A DNA stretch of 22,750 bases, from contig NW_004457270.1 of the NCBI RefSeq assembly GCF_000313135.1, positions 24,297 to 47,046 on the forward strand, written 5' to 3'. The notes beneath the pieces are model-generated. The model had not been told where the DNA came from, did not search any database, and saw only the letters and a list, made by a program, of their open reading frames with translations. Shown piece after piece: positions 8,972-19,992 of this stretch. Source of the DNA: Acanthamoeba castellanii str. Neff. Lineage: Eukaryota; Discosea; Longamoebia; Acanthamoebidae. The stretch's first letter is position 1, and each line of letters starts with the position of its first letter. Made by a program: the position numbers and the translations under genes.

Positions 8972-10046
8972 CTTTCTTCAGCTTCTTCTTCTTCCTGCTC
9001 ACCACCGCACACGCACATGCGTGAATGAGTGCTGGGATGATCGACGAACGGAGGTGTCAGCGGAAGGTACGTACCTGGCGTTGCGGCGAACCGGGCGGAG
9101 AGTGGGAGAACTGTTGCTTGTGCTCCTTGGACTTGCGGTAGCACTCGCTGCCGTACTTGCAGCGCGGCTTCTTCCTGGGCCGCTCCTCTTCTTCTTCATC
9201 ATCGTCGTCCTTGCCCTTTGGCTTCTTCATCGTCGTCTTCGTTGTCTTCGTCGTCGTCTTCTTTATCGTCGTCATCTTGCTGACGTCATCAGCGTCATCA
9301 TCAGAAGACGGCTCCTTGCGCTTCTTGCCGGCCGAAGCGGAGCTGCTGCTACTGGTCGCGGCCATGGCCTTGAGCGGCAACGCATCGGCGATGTCCGGCC
9401 ACGACGCCTGACTGCTCTCCTGCGAACCGGCGACGGGCGCGGCGGCTGCGGCTGCGGCCGAGGTGGTCTGCTTCTGGGGCGCCGGCGGGGGCATGTGGAC
9501 GACGAAGCGCGTCGTGTCGTCCTGCGGCACCAAATAGAGCGCGTCGGCCTGCTTCAGCGCGGCCTTCTCGCCCTTGGTCAGCAGCACCTTCTTCCCATGC
9601 TTCGCACCACTCTCCACGTGCTCCACCACCACCGGATTCGATCCACGCTACAGTGGTGCGTGTGTCATGTCGTGTCGTGTCGTGTCGTTGGTCGTGTCGT
9701 GTCGTGTCGTGTGCGGTGCGAGATACAACTGAGTTGAGGAATGGAAATGAAAGGGACTGAGAGGGAAGGAACGCACAGCGGTGAGGTGCAGCAGGCGGGC
9801 GTCGGGGTCGTAGCGGAGCTCAACATGCACCCGCGAGCACCGCGTGTACTGCTGCCCGAGCCAGGTGCGGCCCAGCTCCACCACCTTCCAACGTTGCGTG
9901 AGCTCCCATGCGACGGACGGTGGTCGGGATGGGGGGGGGTTGGAGCGCGAGACTGGTACCTCTCCGGCGGGCAAGGCGGTATCGCTGCGCCCTGCCTGCA
10001 CCAGGCGGCATGTGGTGGTAGCCCCGCCTACGCCGTCCGTCTCCAT
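7161..10046 (-). CDS. FHA-PBZ-BRCT-ATP-dependent DNA ligase, catalytic motif I missing
   Basis: Likely nuclear enzyme for repair of ADP-ribosylated DNA breaks. Exons: 10046-9960, 9902-9777, 9647-9075, 8994-8710, 8597-8538, 8423-8103, 8017-7792, 7717-7559, 7409-7303, 7234-7161. FHA (about 14-125) is of PNK/APLF type: LGR (39-41), CSRVHVEL (51-58), GSNPVVV. PBZ zinc finger: C234, C240, H247, H253 (C-x5-C-x6-H-x5-H) in CKYGSECYRKSKEH. A Lys/Glu-rich linker leads to BRCT (about 311-385; LAGKTVVLTGAL, DILVAGDKPGSKLTKAEALG). The ligase follows: WTPGTNPTGWWMSE (413-426), PLDGELWKGRG (motif III), RGGEGVMLRQ (IV), TLLKVKTFHDAEAR (V), and an OB-like end. The stretch that should carry the nucleotidyl-accepting lysine (KxDGxR) between WWMSE and SRLGNKFEAPDWF is absent, and the frame changes there (8273-8279). 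Total exon length is 3n+2, consistent with that loss. All other junctions are in phase. Confidence 0.88.
7423..7475. repeat. CACACACCG 9-mer tandem repeat in a ligase-gene intron
   Basis: About five tandem copies of CACACACCG start at 7423; the third copy ends in A instead of G. They lie inside the intron 7558-7410 of the minus-strand ligase gene, just before its acceptor, so on the coding strand the repeat reads as a GT-rich tract. Confidence 0.8.
9669..9712. repeat. CGTGT pentamer repeat in a ligase-gene intron
   Basis: Two blocks of CGTGT units separated by a GG interruption lie in the intron 9776-9648. Similar CGTGTCGTG stretches occur in several other introns of this window, so it looks like a favoured intronic simple sequence. 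Confidence 0.75.
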
Positions 10047-10181
10047 CTGTTAATCCTCTGCAAAAGCTGATCTTCCGTGCGACGGACAAGAAGAGACCGA
10101 AATAATATTGTATTTTCTTTATGTAGGTTCCAAGAATACCAGGAATTTCTGCCATATTTTAATTTCATTATTTCTATTAAA
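10047..10181. promoter_or_regulatory. Shared divergent promoter gap of 135 bp
   Basis: The ligase start (10046, minus) and the giant-gene start (10182, plus) are only 135 bp apart. From about 10095 the sequence turns AT-rich (TAATATTGTATTTTC, CCATATTTTAATTTCATT), unlike the GC-rich exons beside it. Both 5' untranslated regions and both core promoters must fit here if the two starts are right. No TATA box can be assigned with confidence. Confidence 0.55.
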
Positions 10182-13100
10182 ATGGAATTGGGCAATATTG
10201 TTTCTGTGCTGAACCTGCTTGACCGCAACACTTACCGACGAGTGATGGAGCAGGAGAGGGTCGCAGGAGCAGACCAGGACGGGCAAGGCTGGCGGGGCTG
10301 CCGGCTGGTGCCTCTTTCGCGCGACCTCGAGTTCAGCGAGGAGGACGACTCGGTACATAACATGCGACCACCTCTCCCCTCTGCACCTTTGCCGGCTCAC
10401 TTGCCCACCACCATGTTGTGACCCCCCCTCTCTTCCTCCTCCCTCCCTTACGTAGGTGGTGACGGGTGCGGACAGAAGCTTCGGTACGTGCCGCAGCGAG
10501 GCGAAGGTGAAGGCCGGCCGGTGGTACTACGAAGTCGAGCTCCTCACGCCTGGCCTCTTCCAAATCGGCTGGGCCACCAACGCCTTCACCCCAAACTCTG
10601 CCGTACCTCTCCGCCCTACGCGTCTTTGTCTTTGTCTTCGTTTTTTTGTCATCGCTTTTTCCACGTGTGCCTTGATATTGTGGTAGTGCGTAGCCGAGGA
10701 GGCCTAACCGTGCACGCGCTGTGTCCGGGTGTCGTGTGTTGAATGCGTGCGTGCGCCGCCAATAGCGTGGTATGGGCGTGGGTGACTATGCAAAGGTGTC
10801 GTGGGCCTATGACGGCTACCGCGTGCAGACGCTCAGCGGCCACGAAACGCCTGGCTACGGCGTGCGCTGGAGCGCGGGCGACGTGATCGGCGTCGGGGCG
10901 GACCTTGAGGCCGGCACCGTCACCTTCTACCACAACGGCGCGTCGCTGGGCGTGGCCTACACCGACGTATGCCTGGCGGCCGACGACCCCGACGACGCGC
11001 TCTACGCCTGCCTGTCCCTCGGCCACGGCCAGAGCTGCCGCGTGGTCTTCCTCGAGGAGCGCATGAAGTGCGCACTCCCTATTGTCGCCTCGGGGGGGCC
11101 ACGACCTCTCTGACTGATTGTTGGTTAGGTTCTTTCCCGCGGGGGAGGGCTATCGATGCTTGACGGTGCTCTACCACAAGGGAAGCCACTGTACGGTGTG
11201 CCACAAGGGGCACTCCAGATCGACGCGGCGCTCGGTCGTGGGTCCGCTCAACCGGTGTGCGCGGTGTCCGAGCTTCGATCTGTGCGAGTCGTGCAGCGCC
11301 AACCAGAAGGAGATGCACCACGGCGAACACGTCTTCATCACGATCCCTTTCCCACTCGTAAACTGTACGGCGAGCGTCGACGAGCTGTTGCGTGCTGCAC
11401 CCATAGGTTCGTCCACATTCATGTGTAGTGTGCGTTGTGTTTGTCGTTTGCGTGATGTGTGGCGTATGGCGTGTCGTGCGGCTGACAAAAGGGCGAACAG
11501 AGCTAATCAGGGCCAACAACCCGTACAAGTACCACCCTTACCGATGCCACGATTGCAACGCTTCGCAGATCGAAGGCATCCTCTACTCCTCTATTCCGCA
11601 CACCCCCACCCCGAACCCGGTGGACGAGGTGGTGCACCTGTGCGCACCATGCTGGAAGACGAGGTACGCATTCTCTGCATTCCTTTCTGCGCGGGCGCAC
11701 AAGGCGTGGGCTGACGCCTTCGCGCGTGGCACTCATTCAGATACCACAACGACCCGCGCAATCCGGAGTGCATAGACGAGTCGAGCTGCGCCGGGCTGCC
11801 CGGGGACGTGTGGGTCAAGTCCCTCACGCTCGATTTGGCCGACGAGTTCGGCTTCGCCTCGGTGATCTCGCCTGAGACCGCCGCGCAAGCCCAACCCAGC
11901 GGCGCTGGCGCAGTGGACCAAGCCGCCCAGCAATCGCCGTACGTGCCCGTGGCCTACTCAAACCCAATGGGCGCCTACTATAGCGACGCGGAGGGCACCG
12001 ATGCCGATGTGGACGGAACCAGCGCCGACAGGCAAGTGGCGGAAGAATCACGGGGCATGAACGAGACCAAGAAGAAGATGCGCGACTACGGCAAGTTTTA
12101 CGGGGCGTATGCGGGCGAAGACAACGATGGCGCCGGGAACGCTGGCGACAGCGTCTACAGCGACGAGCCGGCAGAGCCCGTACTCGAGACTCCTGCGTCG
12201 ATCTACGCCGACTATGCCGATGCCGGTGAGGAGGAGGCGAGGAGGCCAAGCGGCGCCAACAAGCGGAAGGAGGCACGAGCGAGGAAAGGAGGCGATGACG
12301 ACGTGCCCGCTGCAGCTTACGGTTCGGTCGATGGTGAAGCTGAAGCTTCTGAGTCGGAATCGGTTCGTGCCCCTCCTAACACTTGATGTCCGAGTACGGT
12401 GCCGCTAACTCGTTATTGTGTTGGGTGTAGGAGGAGAGTGACTCCAGCGTCGATTTCAGCCAGAGCGATTCGGCGGACTCCGATTCAGATACAGAAGAAG
12501 AGGAAGAGGAGGAAGATGACAGTGAGTCGAGGGACTGGAACAAGGAGCTGCAGCACCTCTTCGACCTCTACCTCACCAACGGTACGTGCTCCACTTCCCG
12601 CCATAATGCGCTCAAAGGAAAACGCGAAAAGAAAATAGCGAAGAAAATCAACAGTGTTGCTTACCCCCACATGGATGATGACCAGAACCGGAGGGGGCGG
12701 TGACCGACCATGAAGCCAAGCTCCCGCTGCTGGCGCAGCTGCGGCGGCTGGTGCAGGAGTTCAACCAAAAGGCCGAGACCATCGCACAGACCATCATCTC
12801 CGAGATGTCCCTCCCTCGCGCCCAGAAGACCTACAAGCCCAAGACCGACATGGGCGGCATCGCAGGTACTAACCCCCCCCACGTCCTCAAAGCACCACTT
12901 CCCTGTTCAACAATTCTTGCCGACCACTCGCACACGCACCTTCGCCTCTTCTACGTGTGCAGGTGGTGAGAAGTACATGGTCGAGGGCATCTTCTTCAAG
13001 TTCGCCATCGACCTCCACGGCATCTACGGAGGCAACGCGTATGCCCTCAAGGTGGCCAACCTCTATGTGGATGCGATTGATCTATTTCAGGCGGCTGACT

Positions 13101-15650
13101 CGGTGTGCGGTGGCGCGTGTGTGTGGTGTTGTGCGAATGTGCGAGCTAGGCTGCGAGTCACGAGCTCAAGGGGCTGCGGGCCTATTTCACCGCGAAGCCG
13201 GACGACCCCACGCTCCCGCGGCTGTGCGTTCCTATCATGTCCATCATCGACTACTGCGGCTGGCGTATGATTGCGTGCTGCCGGCTGCCCATCGGCAAGA
13301 ACACGCTCTGCTACGGCAGTGCAGGTTAGTGGTCGTCCCCATTGGTTGCATTCACATGCCAGAGCTCGGTCTCACTCTCTCGTTTGATGTTGTCGGCATC
13401 AACTGTGAAGATGGTGGTCGCACGGTGCATGACAAGGACCCCGTCCTGTCGAAGCTCATGAAGGCGGCCGCGGGACAGATCAACATCAAGGGACACCTGG
13501 CTGGACCCGTGTCCGCGTCGTCCGTGTTCCTCTACGCGCCCACCGACATCGAAGGCCATCACGCCACCGACGGCCGCTACTACGTCGTCGGTTCGTCAGC
13601 ACTGCCAAGACATTTTATTTATTAATTTATTATTAAGCGTTAATAATTTGTATTCTTTATTATTTATTTAACATTGTTGCAGACACGGCGCGAGTGTTCC
13701 CGGCCGAGCCGTCGTGGGTGACGTTCAAGGCGCTGCTGCTGCCGCCGGAGGGACGCAAGGACGACTGGTCCGAGAGGGAGCGGCCGCGCGTGGTCGAGGT
13801 CGACCTCACCGTGCAGAACTGGGAGAAGGAGCTTCTCGAGATCCTCTCCGTCGACTACAGCGATCTCACACCCGAGCAAAAGGTGCGCACCACCGCACAC
13901 GCACACGCCGCACGCACCGCACACGCACCACCGCGCACGTTCACACGTGTCAATGCACCACGGGATGTGTGCAGGCCAAGCAGAAGCCAAAGAGCATCAC
14001 GTTTTCGGAGGCGACCCTGGTCTACAGCGGTCGGGGTCCGGTCAACCACCGCGCATCGACCCTGGCCCAGTGCATCGTGCGCGGTCATGCCCTGCTCAAC
14101 TTTGGCGGCTTCAAGGGCAAGTCCTTCCACAGCTTGCTACGGCCCGGTACCACCCTACACCGAGTGTCGACACAACGCCGCACACAACCCACTCATGCCT
14201 CAACCCATGTCGCCTCAGAATATGTGAAGAGCTTGGGCTATCCGCTGTCGAGCGACGTATGGACGCTGTTTGGCCGCCACAACGCGGCCGAGCACAACGA
14301 GGAGGTGCACAAGGCCACGATCCACCTGCAATCCGTGGTCATCCCCAAGTACGTCATGCACCGTAGTACAAAAACAACGCGAACAGCCGAGCACTACTTA
14401 CTCACACTTGTTCGTCAGGTTTGCGAGGGACCTGTCCGGTGGTGTCATCATTCCGCTGAACGCGCAGCAGCTGCGAGACAAGATGCACGAAGCCGGTACA
14501 TCTCTGATCGTGTTGCTCTCGTGCGCTCATGGTCGATGCTGACCATCAAAGTGAATGTCCAGGGATCAACATGCGCTATCTCGGCCTTCTCAAGTCGCTT
14601 CTGCCCCACGCGAAGCAGGGGCAGGCCTCGCTGTTGCTCGTCTCCATGATCACGCGTTGCCTGAAGAACTTTATTCGCGCCGCCGTGCGCACCATGCCGC
14701 CCGTCACGCATCGGGCCACCATCATCCAGTACCGCCCTACTGCAATCCCTAATGTTGGTTGTCCTGTCACTAAGCTCCGTAACCACGTCCCTTCAGGTAC
14801 TTGGACCTGGTGTTCGGCCAAAGCAAAGCGTCCAACAACTACTGGGCTCATGTGCTCAAGCTGCTCATCCAAGCCAAATACCGTACGGCTCCCAAACATA
14901 TATGTAAGTTTTCCTATTGATTGATAAGAATTTATATATATTAACCGCGGTGATGTGGCAGAGAAATATGGGCATTGCTTGACCAACGAGGAGCTGGCGC
15001 TGGATTACGACTTGCGCGAGCACATCCGTAAGCTGTCGCTGCTGCTCGACCTGCAGCACCACCTGGGCTTTACCTTCTCCGTGGCGGCGCTCAACGCGAT
15101 CCAGAGCAACCAGGATTTCTTTGCCACGCAGAAGCCCTTCCACGAGCTGTTGACCGCGCTGGGCGAGGGCGAGTTCGGCTGCGTGCTGCTGCCGCGGACC
15201 AAACAACTCTTCGAGCCATTCCTCACCACCACCATCGGCGCCACGATCGAACGTGCTGCGGAGTCCGCAACACGCGCCGCAGACGAAAACGACGACGCCA
15301 GCGCGGCGGCGGTGGAGGAGAAGTGTGAGCGACTCACGGCCAGCGTCTACGGCAATAAGAGCCTTCACCGCATCCTGCGACTGGTCAAGCTGGCCGACGC
15401 CTACGTCCGCTGCGGCAGCCTCGACAAGGCCAAGAACTGCTGCGCTCAGGCGTTCACCCTCCTCACCCAGGGCAAGCTTGGGCAAGGCGGCGACGATGAG
15501 GGGGGCTCGTCATGTTCGCTGGAGGCCATGATCCTGCTGTCCCTCACGGCCGGCGATGTGTACAACCGCCTCGACGACTTCGAGATGGCCAAGATGTACT
15601 ACTGCGCCGCACTGAACGGCTTGGACAGGTAACCACTGTTGGCCGTGTCG

Positions 15651-15710
<60 letters not shown>

Positions 15711-18700
15711 GATATATTAATATGTGATTTGTGCTGAGCAGGCTGATGGGCATCGACAAAAAGGAGAGCTACGTCCACCTCCGCCCGTTCAACGAGCGAA
15801 TGTTCTCCACCCAGGCCACCATGCGCAACGATCTCATGACCACCAAGCCGCTGCCCAGCCCAATCGCGCTCGTCGTGCTCAACAAGCTAGTGACCCTTAT
15901 CTACATGAGCGCCACCACCGCCGCCAAGAGCATGACCAACAAGGAGCGCACGCGACAGCTGCTACTCTACTCCGCGCGATTCGCCGACGCGTGGAAGGAA
16001 GTGCCCTTCGCCGGCAACGAGGAGCTGCGCAGGGAGCACTTCGGGCGGGTCCTGCCGCTGCCGCTCACAATCCTCCTGCAGTACGGCTACATCCACCAGA
16101 TGAGCGCCTACATCAGCAACGCCGGCCCCGAGCAGGACGAAGTTCGCGAGTGGTGCATGCAAGGTATGCAGTACTCCGCTGGACCCAAAAGTCGAGCTCT
16201 CACACATGTGTGCGTGTGCGCGTGCGGTGGTTCGTGTGCGGTGGTTCGTGCGTTGGTTCGTGTGTACAGTTGAGAATTTTGGTAAGGAGGGGACTACGTA
16301 CGAGTTGAGCGATACCCTTGTGACGTCGTTCTTCAGCGATTTGGCCGGACCCACGGGCGAGATCATGGCGCCGCGCTACCACCGCGTCACCAGTACGTTC
16401 GCTTAGGCCCTCACTTGCAGCCCTCTTTTCGCCGTGTCGACTGCCTGCCTCTCCTGACCACTCCGATTGTGCTTTGGGCCACACAACACAGAGGACTTCC
16501 ATCTCAAGCTGCCCCTCGACGTGGTGCGCGGGAACGTCTTCCCGGTAACGTGGCGCACCAAGATCACCCTCGCCAACCGCGAGCACCTGTGCGTCCTTGT
16601 CTACCGGAATCTCCGCCAGGAAGACCTCAACCGGCGACGCCTTTCCGATGTACGTCATCACCGTCATCGTCATCATCCATCATCACCACCAGAATCAGCC
16701 AGACTCTGGAGCAACACTGTGTTGATATGAAATTGGTTTGGGTGGCAGGTCGCACCGTTGTGCGTTTTCGCAGAGCTGACCAAGCACTCGCGGATGCTGG
16801 TGACCTACGACGAGGAGGACCTCAAACGGCAGGAGGCGAAAGCGCGACTCGAAGCGGGGACCGACCAGCGCATGTTCATCCTGTCGTGGTTCCACCGGCG
16901 CTGGGACTATCGCGGCCAGTTCGACGTCGACACGGCGCCGTTCGAGCCGGGCGTCTACCACTTCGTCTTGGCCCTACGCACCAATCAGGGCGTCGACGTG
17001 CAGCACTGCTCCCTCCCTTTGCTCGTGCGCGCTGGCGATGAGAAAGGTATGACTGCTTTCATTGTGCCATGTGTCCTGGCGCGTGTCGCGTGTCATGTTG
17101 TGCCTGAGCTGATGCCAACCACCCAACTGGTGCAGAGCTGGTGTATGGGTGGTTGAGGGCGAGCGCCTCCGAACCGCTGCAGGACAAGTCGCTGCCATGC
17201 ATCCACAAGCCGCGCGTAGTGCAGGATATCTCGGACCTGATGCCCCGCATGCGCGTCGAGCAGGTGGCCTGCTCGCCCAGTTCCACGCTCCTTCTGACCT
17301 CCGACAACCGCGTCTTTGCCTGGGTGAGTTTCGCACGCACGCAGATTTATGTTCTCCGTCTTTTCGCTCACCCACTTTACGCCTCACGACTACCATGGCA
17401 GGGCGATAACACGTTTGGTCAGCTTGGCCTGGGCGACACCGAGGAACGAAAGACGCCCACCGAGATCTTCGGTGTGTAGCACCTTAGTCCTCGCCATGGC
17501 GGCTCTTTTATGTTCCGACTCGCCCGAACCATGGGTGACGTTCCTGCAGGTCTCGCCGGCAAGAAGATCGTACAGATCAGCATCACCAACGATCCCAAGG
17601 ACCACCCAGAGATCTTCTACCTGAAGGGCAGTGTCCATGCGCTCGCCATATCCGCCACCGGTGTCGTCTATACCTGGGTACACGCGACGATGAGTGACAC
17701 ACGTAGTACGCTCACACATAGGAGCTAAAATCGGCTAACTCCGACTCTGTGGTCCTTAGGGAGGCGGCAAATACGGCGAGCTCGGCAACGGCGACCTGAC
17801 CGACGCGCTCACGCCCATCGCACTCGAGTCGCTCCGTACCAAGCTGGTCACGCAGGTCTGCGCGGCGGCCAATGCGTCGCTGGCCCTCACCAAGGACGGC
17901 GAGGTGTGGCAGTGGGGCTACCGCGAGAACGAGGCAACGGGCGAGGAGGAGTCCGTCGCGACGCCCTACCGGGTCCGCTTCTCCGACGCGCCCATCGTAT
18001 CGGTGTCCGCCTGCGGCCGCACCTACGCGGCGGTCGACCGGCTGGGCTTCGTCTACATGTGGGGTGTCATGCCCCAGCCCGACGACATTGTGCAGACCAC
18101 CAGCTCGTCCCACAGCCCGACGGTCACGGAGGTCTTCGTGCGCAAGCTCACCCAGGAGCGCTACGTCGACCGGCCGATCCGGCTGGACTCGGCCATGGAC
18201 CACTTCATTGTCGACGTGGCGGTCGGATCGCAGTTCGCCGCGCTGCTCACCGACGATGGCCGCGTGCTGGCCTTTGGCGAGCACCCCGCCCACGGCCGCG
18301 GCATCGACGACTTCCTGTACTCGATCACGTCGACCTTTGACGCCTCAGTAGTGCGGCCGCCCCACCAGCTCGACCTGTCCACCGGCAAGCCGGACACGCG
18401 CGCGCTGGCGATCAGCTGCGATCGGGCGTGGACGCAGGTACTCACCGAGGAGGGCGAGGTCCACTACCTGGGCGGCGACTTCACCTACCTCGCGCGGCGG
18501 CTCGCCCTGCCCGACGGCATGCGCGCGCGGCGCATGTTTCCGGGCTTCGTAGTGTGCGATACGGCGGCGGTGGTGCGCAACGATCCGGCCGGCCGCTACA
18601 GCCGCTTCGCCCAGCTCGCCCGCGCGTCAGAGTCGCAGAGTCTGGACGATTACATGCGTCAGTGCAGGGAGGAGCGGCGAGTCAAGCTCAACGAAGAGTG

Positions 18701-19738
18701 GAGCGTGATGTCCCCCACGCACAAGATCGAGCTGCGTGAGAAGCAGGAGAAGCTGGTCGTGGTCAAGTGGCGCTGCCCTGCATGGTGGACCTCGCGCGCC
18801 ATCAACGGCGACTGCATCGCGCTGCGCGCCGAAAGCGACGGCGCTGGCGACAGTCATCATCAGCCGCACGCCGACGAGGCCCGAGTCCTCCTGCAGGACA
18901 GCACGTCGGTCAACGAGGCCACGGGCCAGGGCGAGGTGGTCTTCCCGGTGCCCTACAGGCGGGAGGGTCGGTACCGGTTCGTCTACCTGCGCAAGCTGGC
19001 CGACAGCTACGTGGAGTGGGCCACCAGCCAGCCGGTGACGATCGCGCAGGGCGCGGAGGTGAGCGGGGAGGACGCCCTGTACCGCTTCCCGCTGACGCCG
19101 CTCAACTTCACGAAGATGGCGAGCTTCGTGGCCTGCGCGCCGGTGAAGGCCTGCGCCAAGCTGCTCGTCAAGGATCTACGGAAGGCGAAGCGCGAGTGCA
19201 GCGAGAGGACTTCCGACCGCGCCAAGATTGCACTGCAGACCCTCCTGCTCTGTGAGGACTACACCCGCAACACGTGCGCCTCCTTTTGTTCCCGTTCTAT
19301 CTTGTATGCACGCTAACACGACACGACACACGCCGCACACATCGTACCGCACACGCACACGTCAGTGTTTGGCACTTGGCGGCAGTAATTGGGAGGCTGG
19401 AGTGCTTGGCGCTATTTGCGGTGGCGCTGCGACGCGTCTACCCAGACGTTCTGGGCTTTTCGGCCGACGAGGCCCGGCGCCACCTCGCCCAAGCCCTGGG
19501 CAAGCCCAACCGCAAGGGCTCCACCCCGCTGGACCTGGCCGCTGCCGATCCCGCCAACGGACCCCGCGTCTCGGCCTACCTACGCTCCCTTTGCGAAGAC
19601 GACGAAGAGGCGGAAGAGGCCGAGCGTGGAGGCGGCGACGCGTACGGCTTCGCCCAGCTCGAGGCACGACTCGACGACCTGTTGCAAGAACTGTCGCTCG
19701 CAGCCCGCTCCAGCTCGCGCAACAAGACAGCCGCCTAG
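10182..19738 (+). CDS. Giant SPRY-ZZ-CLU-RCC1 multidomain protein, 2,412 residues, 27 exons
   Basis: Probable cytosolic scaffold; exact role unknown. Exon ends: 10182-10352, 10456-10602, 10766-11067, 11129-11406, 11501-11663, 11741-12362, 12431-12581, 12686-12865, 12963-13102, 13150-13324, 13411-13590, 13683-13882, 13975-14146, 14219-14348, 14419-14495, 14563-14728, 14797-14882, 14962-15628, 15742-16163, 16270-16392, 16492-16649, 16749-17046, 17136-17323, 17402-17471, 17550-17677, 17760-19251, 19386-19738; all phases agree (7,239 nt). SPRY about 58-206 (GRWYYEVEL, GVGDYAKVSWAYDG). ZZ finger 228-274 (C228/C231, C250/C253, C259/C262, H271, H274). Second CxxC pair C315/C318 and C347/C350. Acidic linker 360-610. 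CLU-family region about 612-1113 (HELKGLRAYF, CYGSADGGRTVH, APTDIEGHHATDGRYYVVD, GINMRYLGLL), then TPR-like helices. RCC1-type repeats about 1705-2000 (VFAWGDNTFGQLGLGD, VYTWGGGKYGELGNGD). The end is ankyrin-like (GSTPLDLA). The exon at 13150 could instead start at 13165 in the same frame. Confidence 0.88.
13591..13682. other. Very AT-rich intron in the giant gene
   Basis: This intron is dominated by TTTATTTATTAATTTATTA-like sequence and contrasts sharply with the GC-rich exons on each side. Splicing GTCG/GTTCG to GCAG/ACACGG restores YYVVDTARVFP, as expected in the CLU-family core. Confidence 0.8.
15651..15710. repeat. (TGCG)15 microsatellite in an intron
   Basis: Fifteen perfect TGCG units fill most of the 113-nt intron 15629-15741 of the giant gene. 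Splicing on either side restores NGLDRLMGID. Repeat length is likely to vary between strains, and the tract is hard for assemblers. Confidence 0.95.
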
Positions 19739-19992
19739 ACCATGCGACGCAACCCAGCGCCTCCGCTTCGAGCCCCGCGAACGAGCCAGGACACACGTCA
19801 TCGACCGCTGCACAGCCCATAACACACTTCGCCAACGCCAATCGCCTAGGCTTTGTCTGTGGTGAGAGCCGCGACGTCGAGCCAAGTTGGGTGGCCTACA
19901 ACACCCGGTTTTGACCTTATCAGGGCTCTGGGGCAGGGACACCTGGGAAAGGAATGACGTCATGCCTTGCCAACCGCCCCCGGTTCCTGCAG
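19739..19992. other. 3' end of giant gene and unresolved 5' end of the kinase gene
   Basis: No coding exon could be placed here with confidence. One plus frame stays open after the giant-gene stop to 19914 (ending in CGESRDVEPSWVAYNTRF) but has no good start or splice partner. The kinase gene's initiator exon should lie in this stretch, because the first exon I can place (19993) needs an upstream donor ending in phase 2. Confidence 0.5.

Noticed and set aside
9021..9737. Plus-strand ORF of 238 codons opposite the ligase gene
   Set aside because: It mirrors the GC-rich FHA-PBZ exon; the translation is Leu/Arg-rich with no motif, while the minus strand has clear domains.
14904..14961. Donor GTAAGT at 14904 in the giant gene
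   Set aside because: Although the best-looking donor, it creates TAG at the join to 14962; the donor at 14883 (GTACGG) keeps the frame and gives AKYQKYGHC.
15651..15710. TGCG array considered as a CRISPR-like or telomeric repeat
   Set aside because: Four-base perfect tandem units with no spacers, inside an intron: a microsatellite.
17712..18293. Minus-strand ORF of 193 codons opposite the RCC1 exon
   Set aside because: Shadow of a long GC-rich exon; plus-strand RCC1 motifs explain the region.
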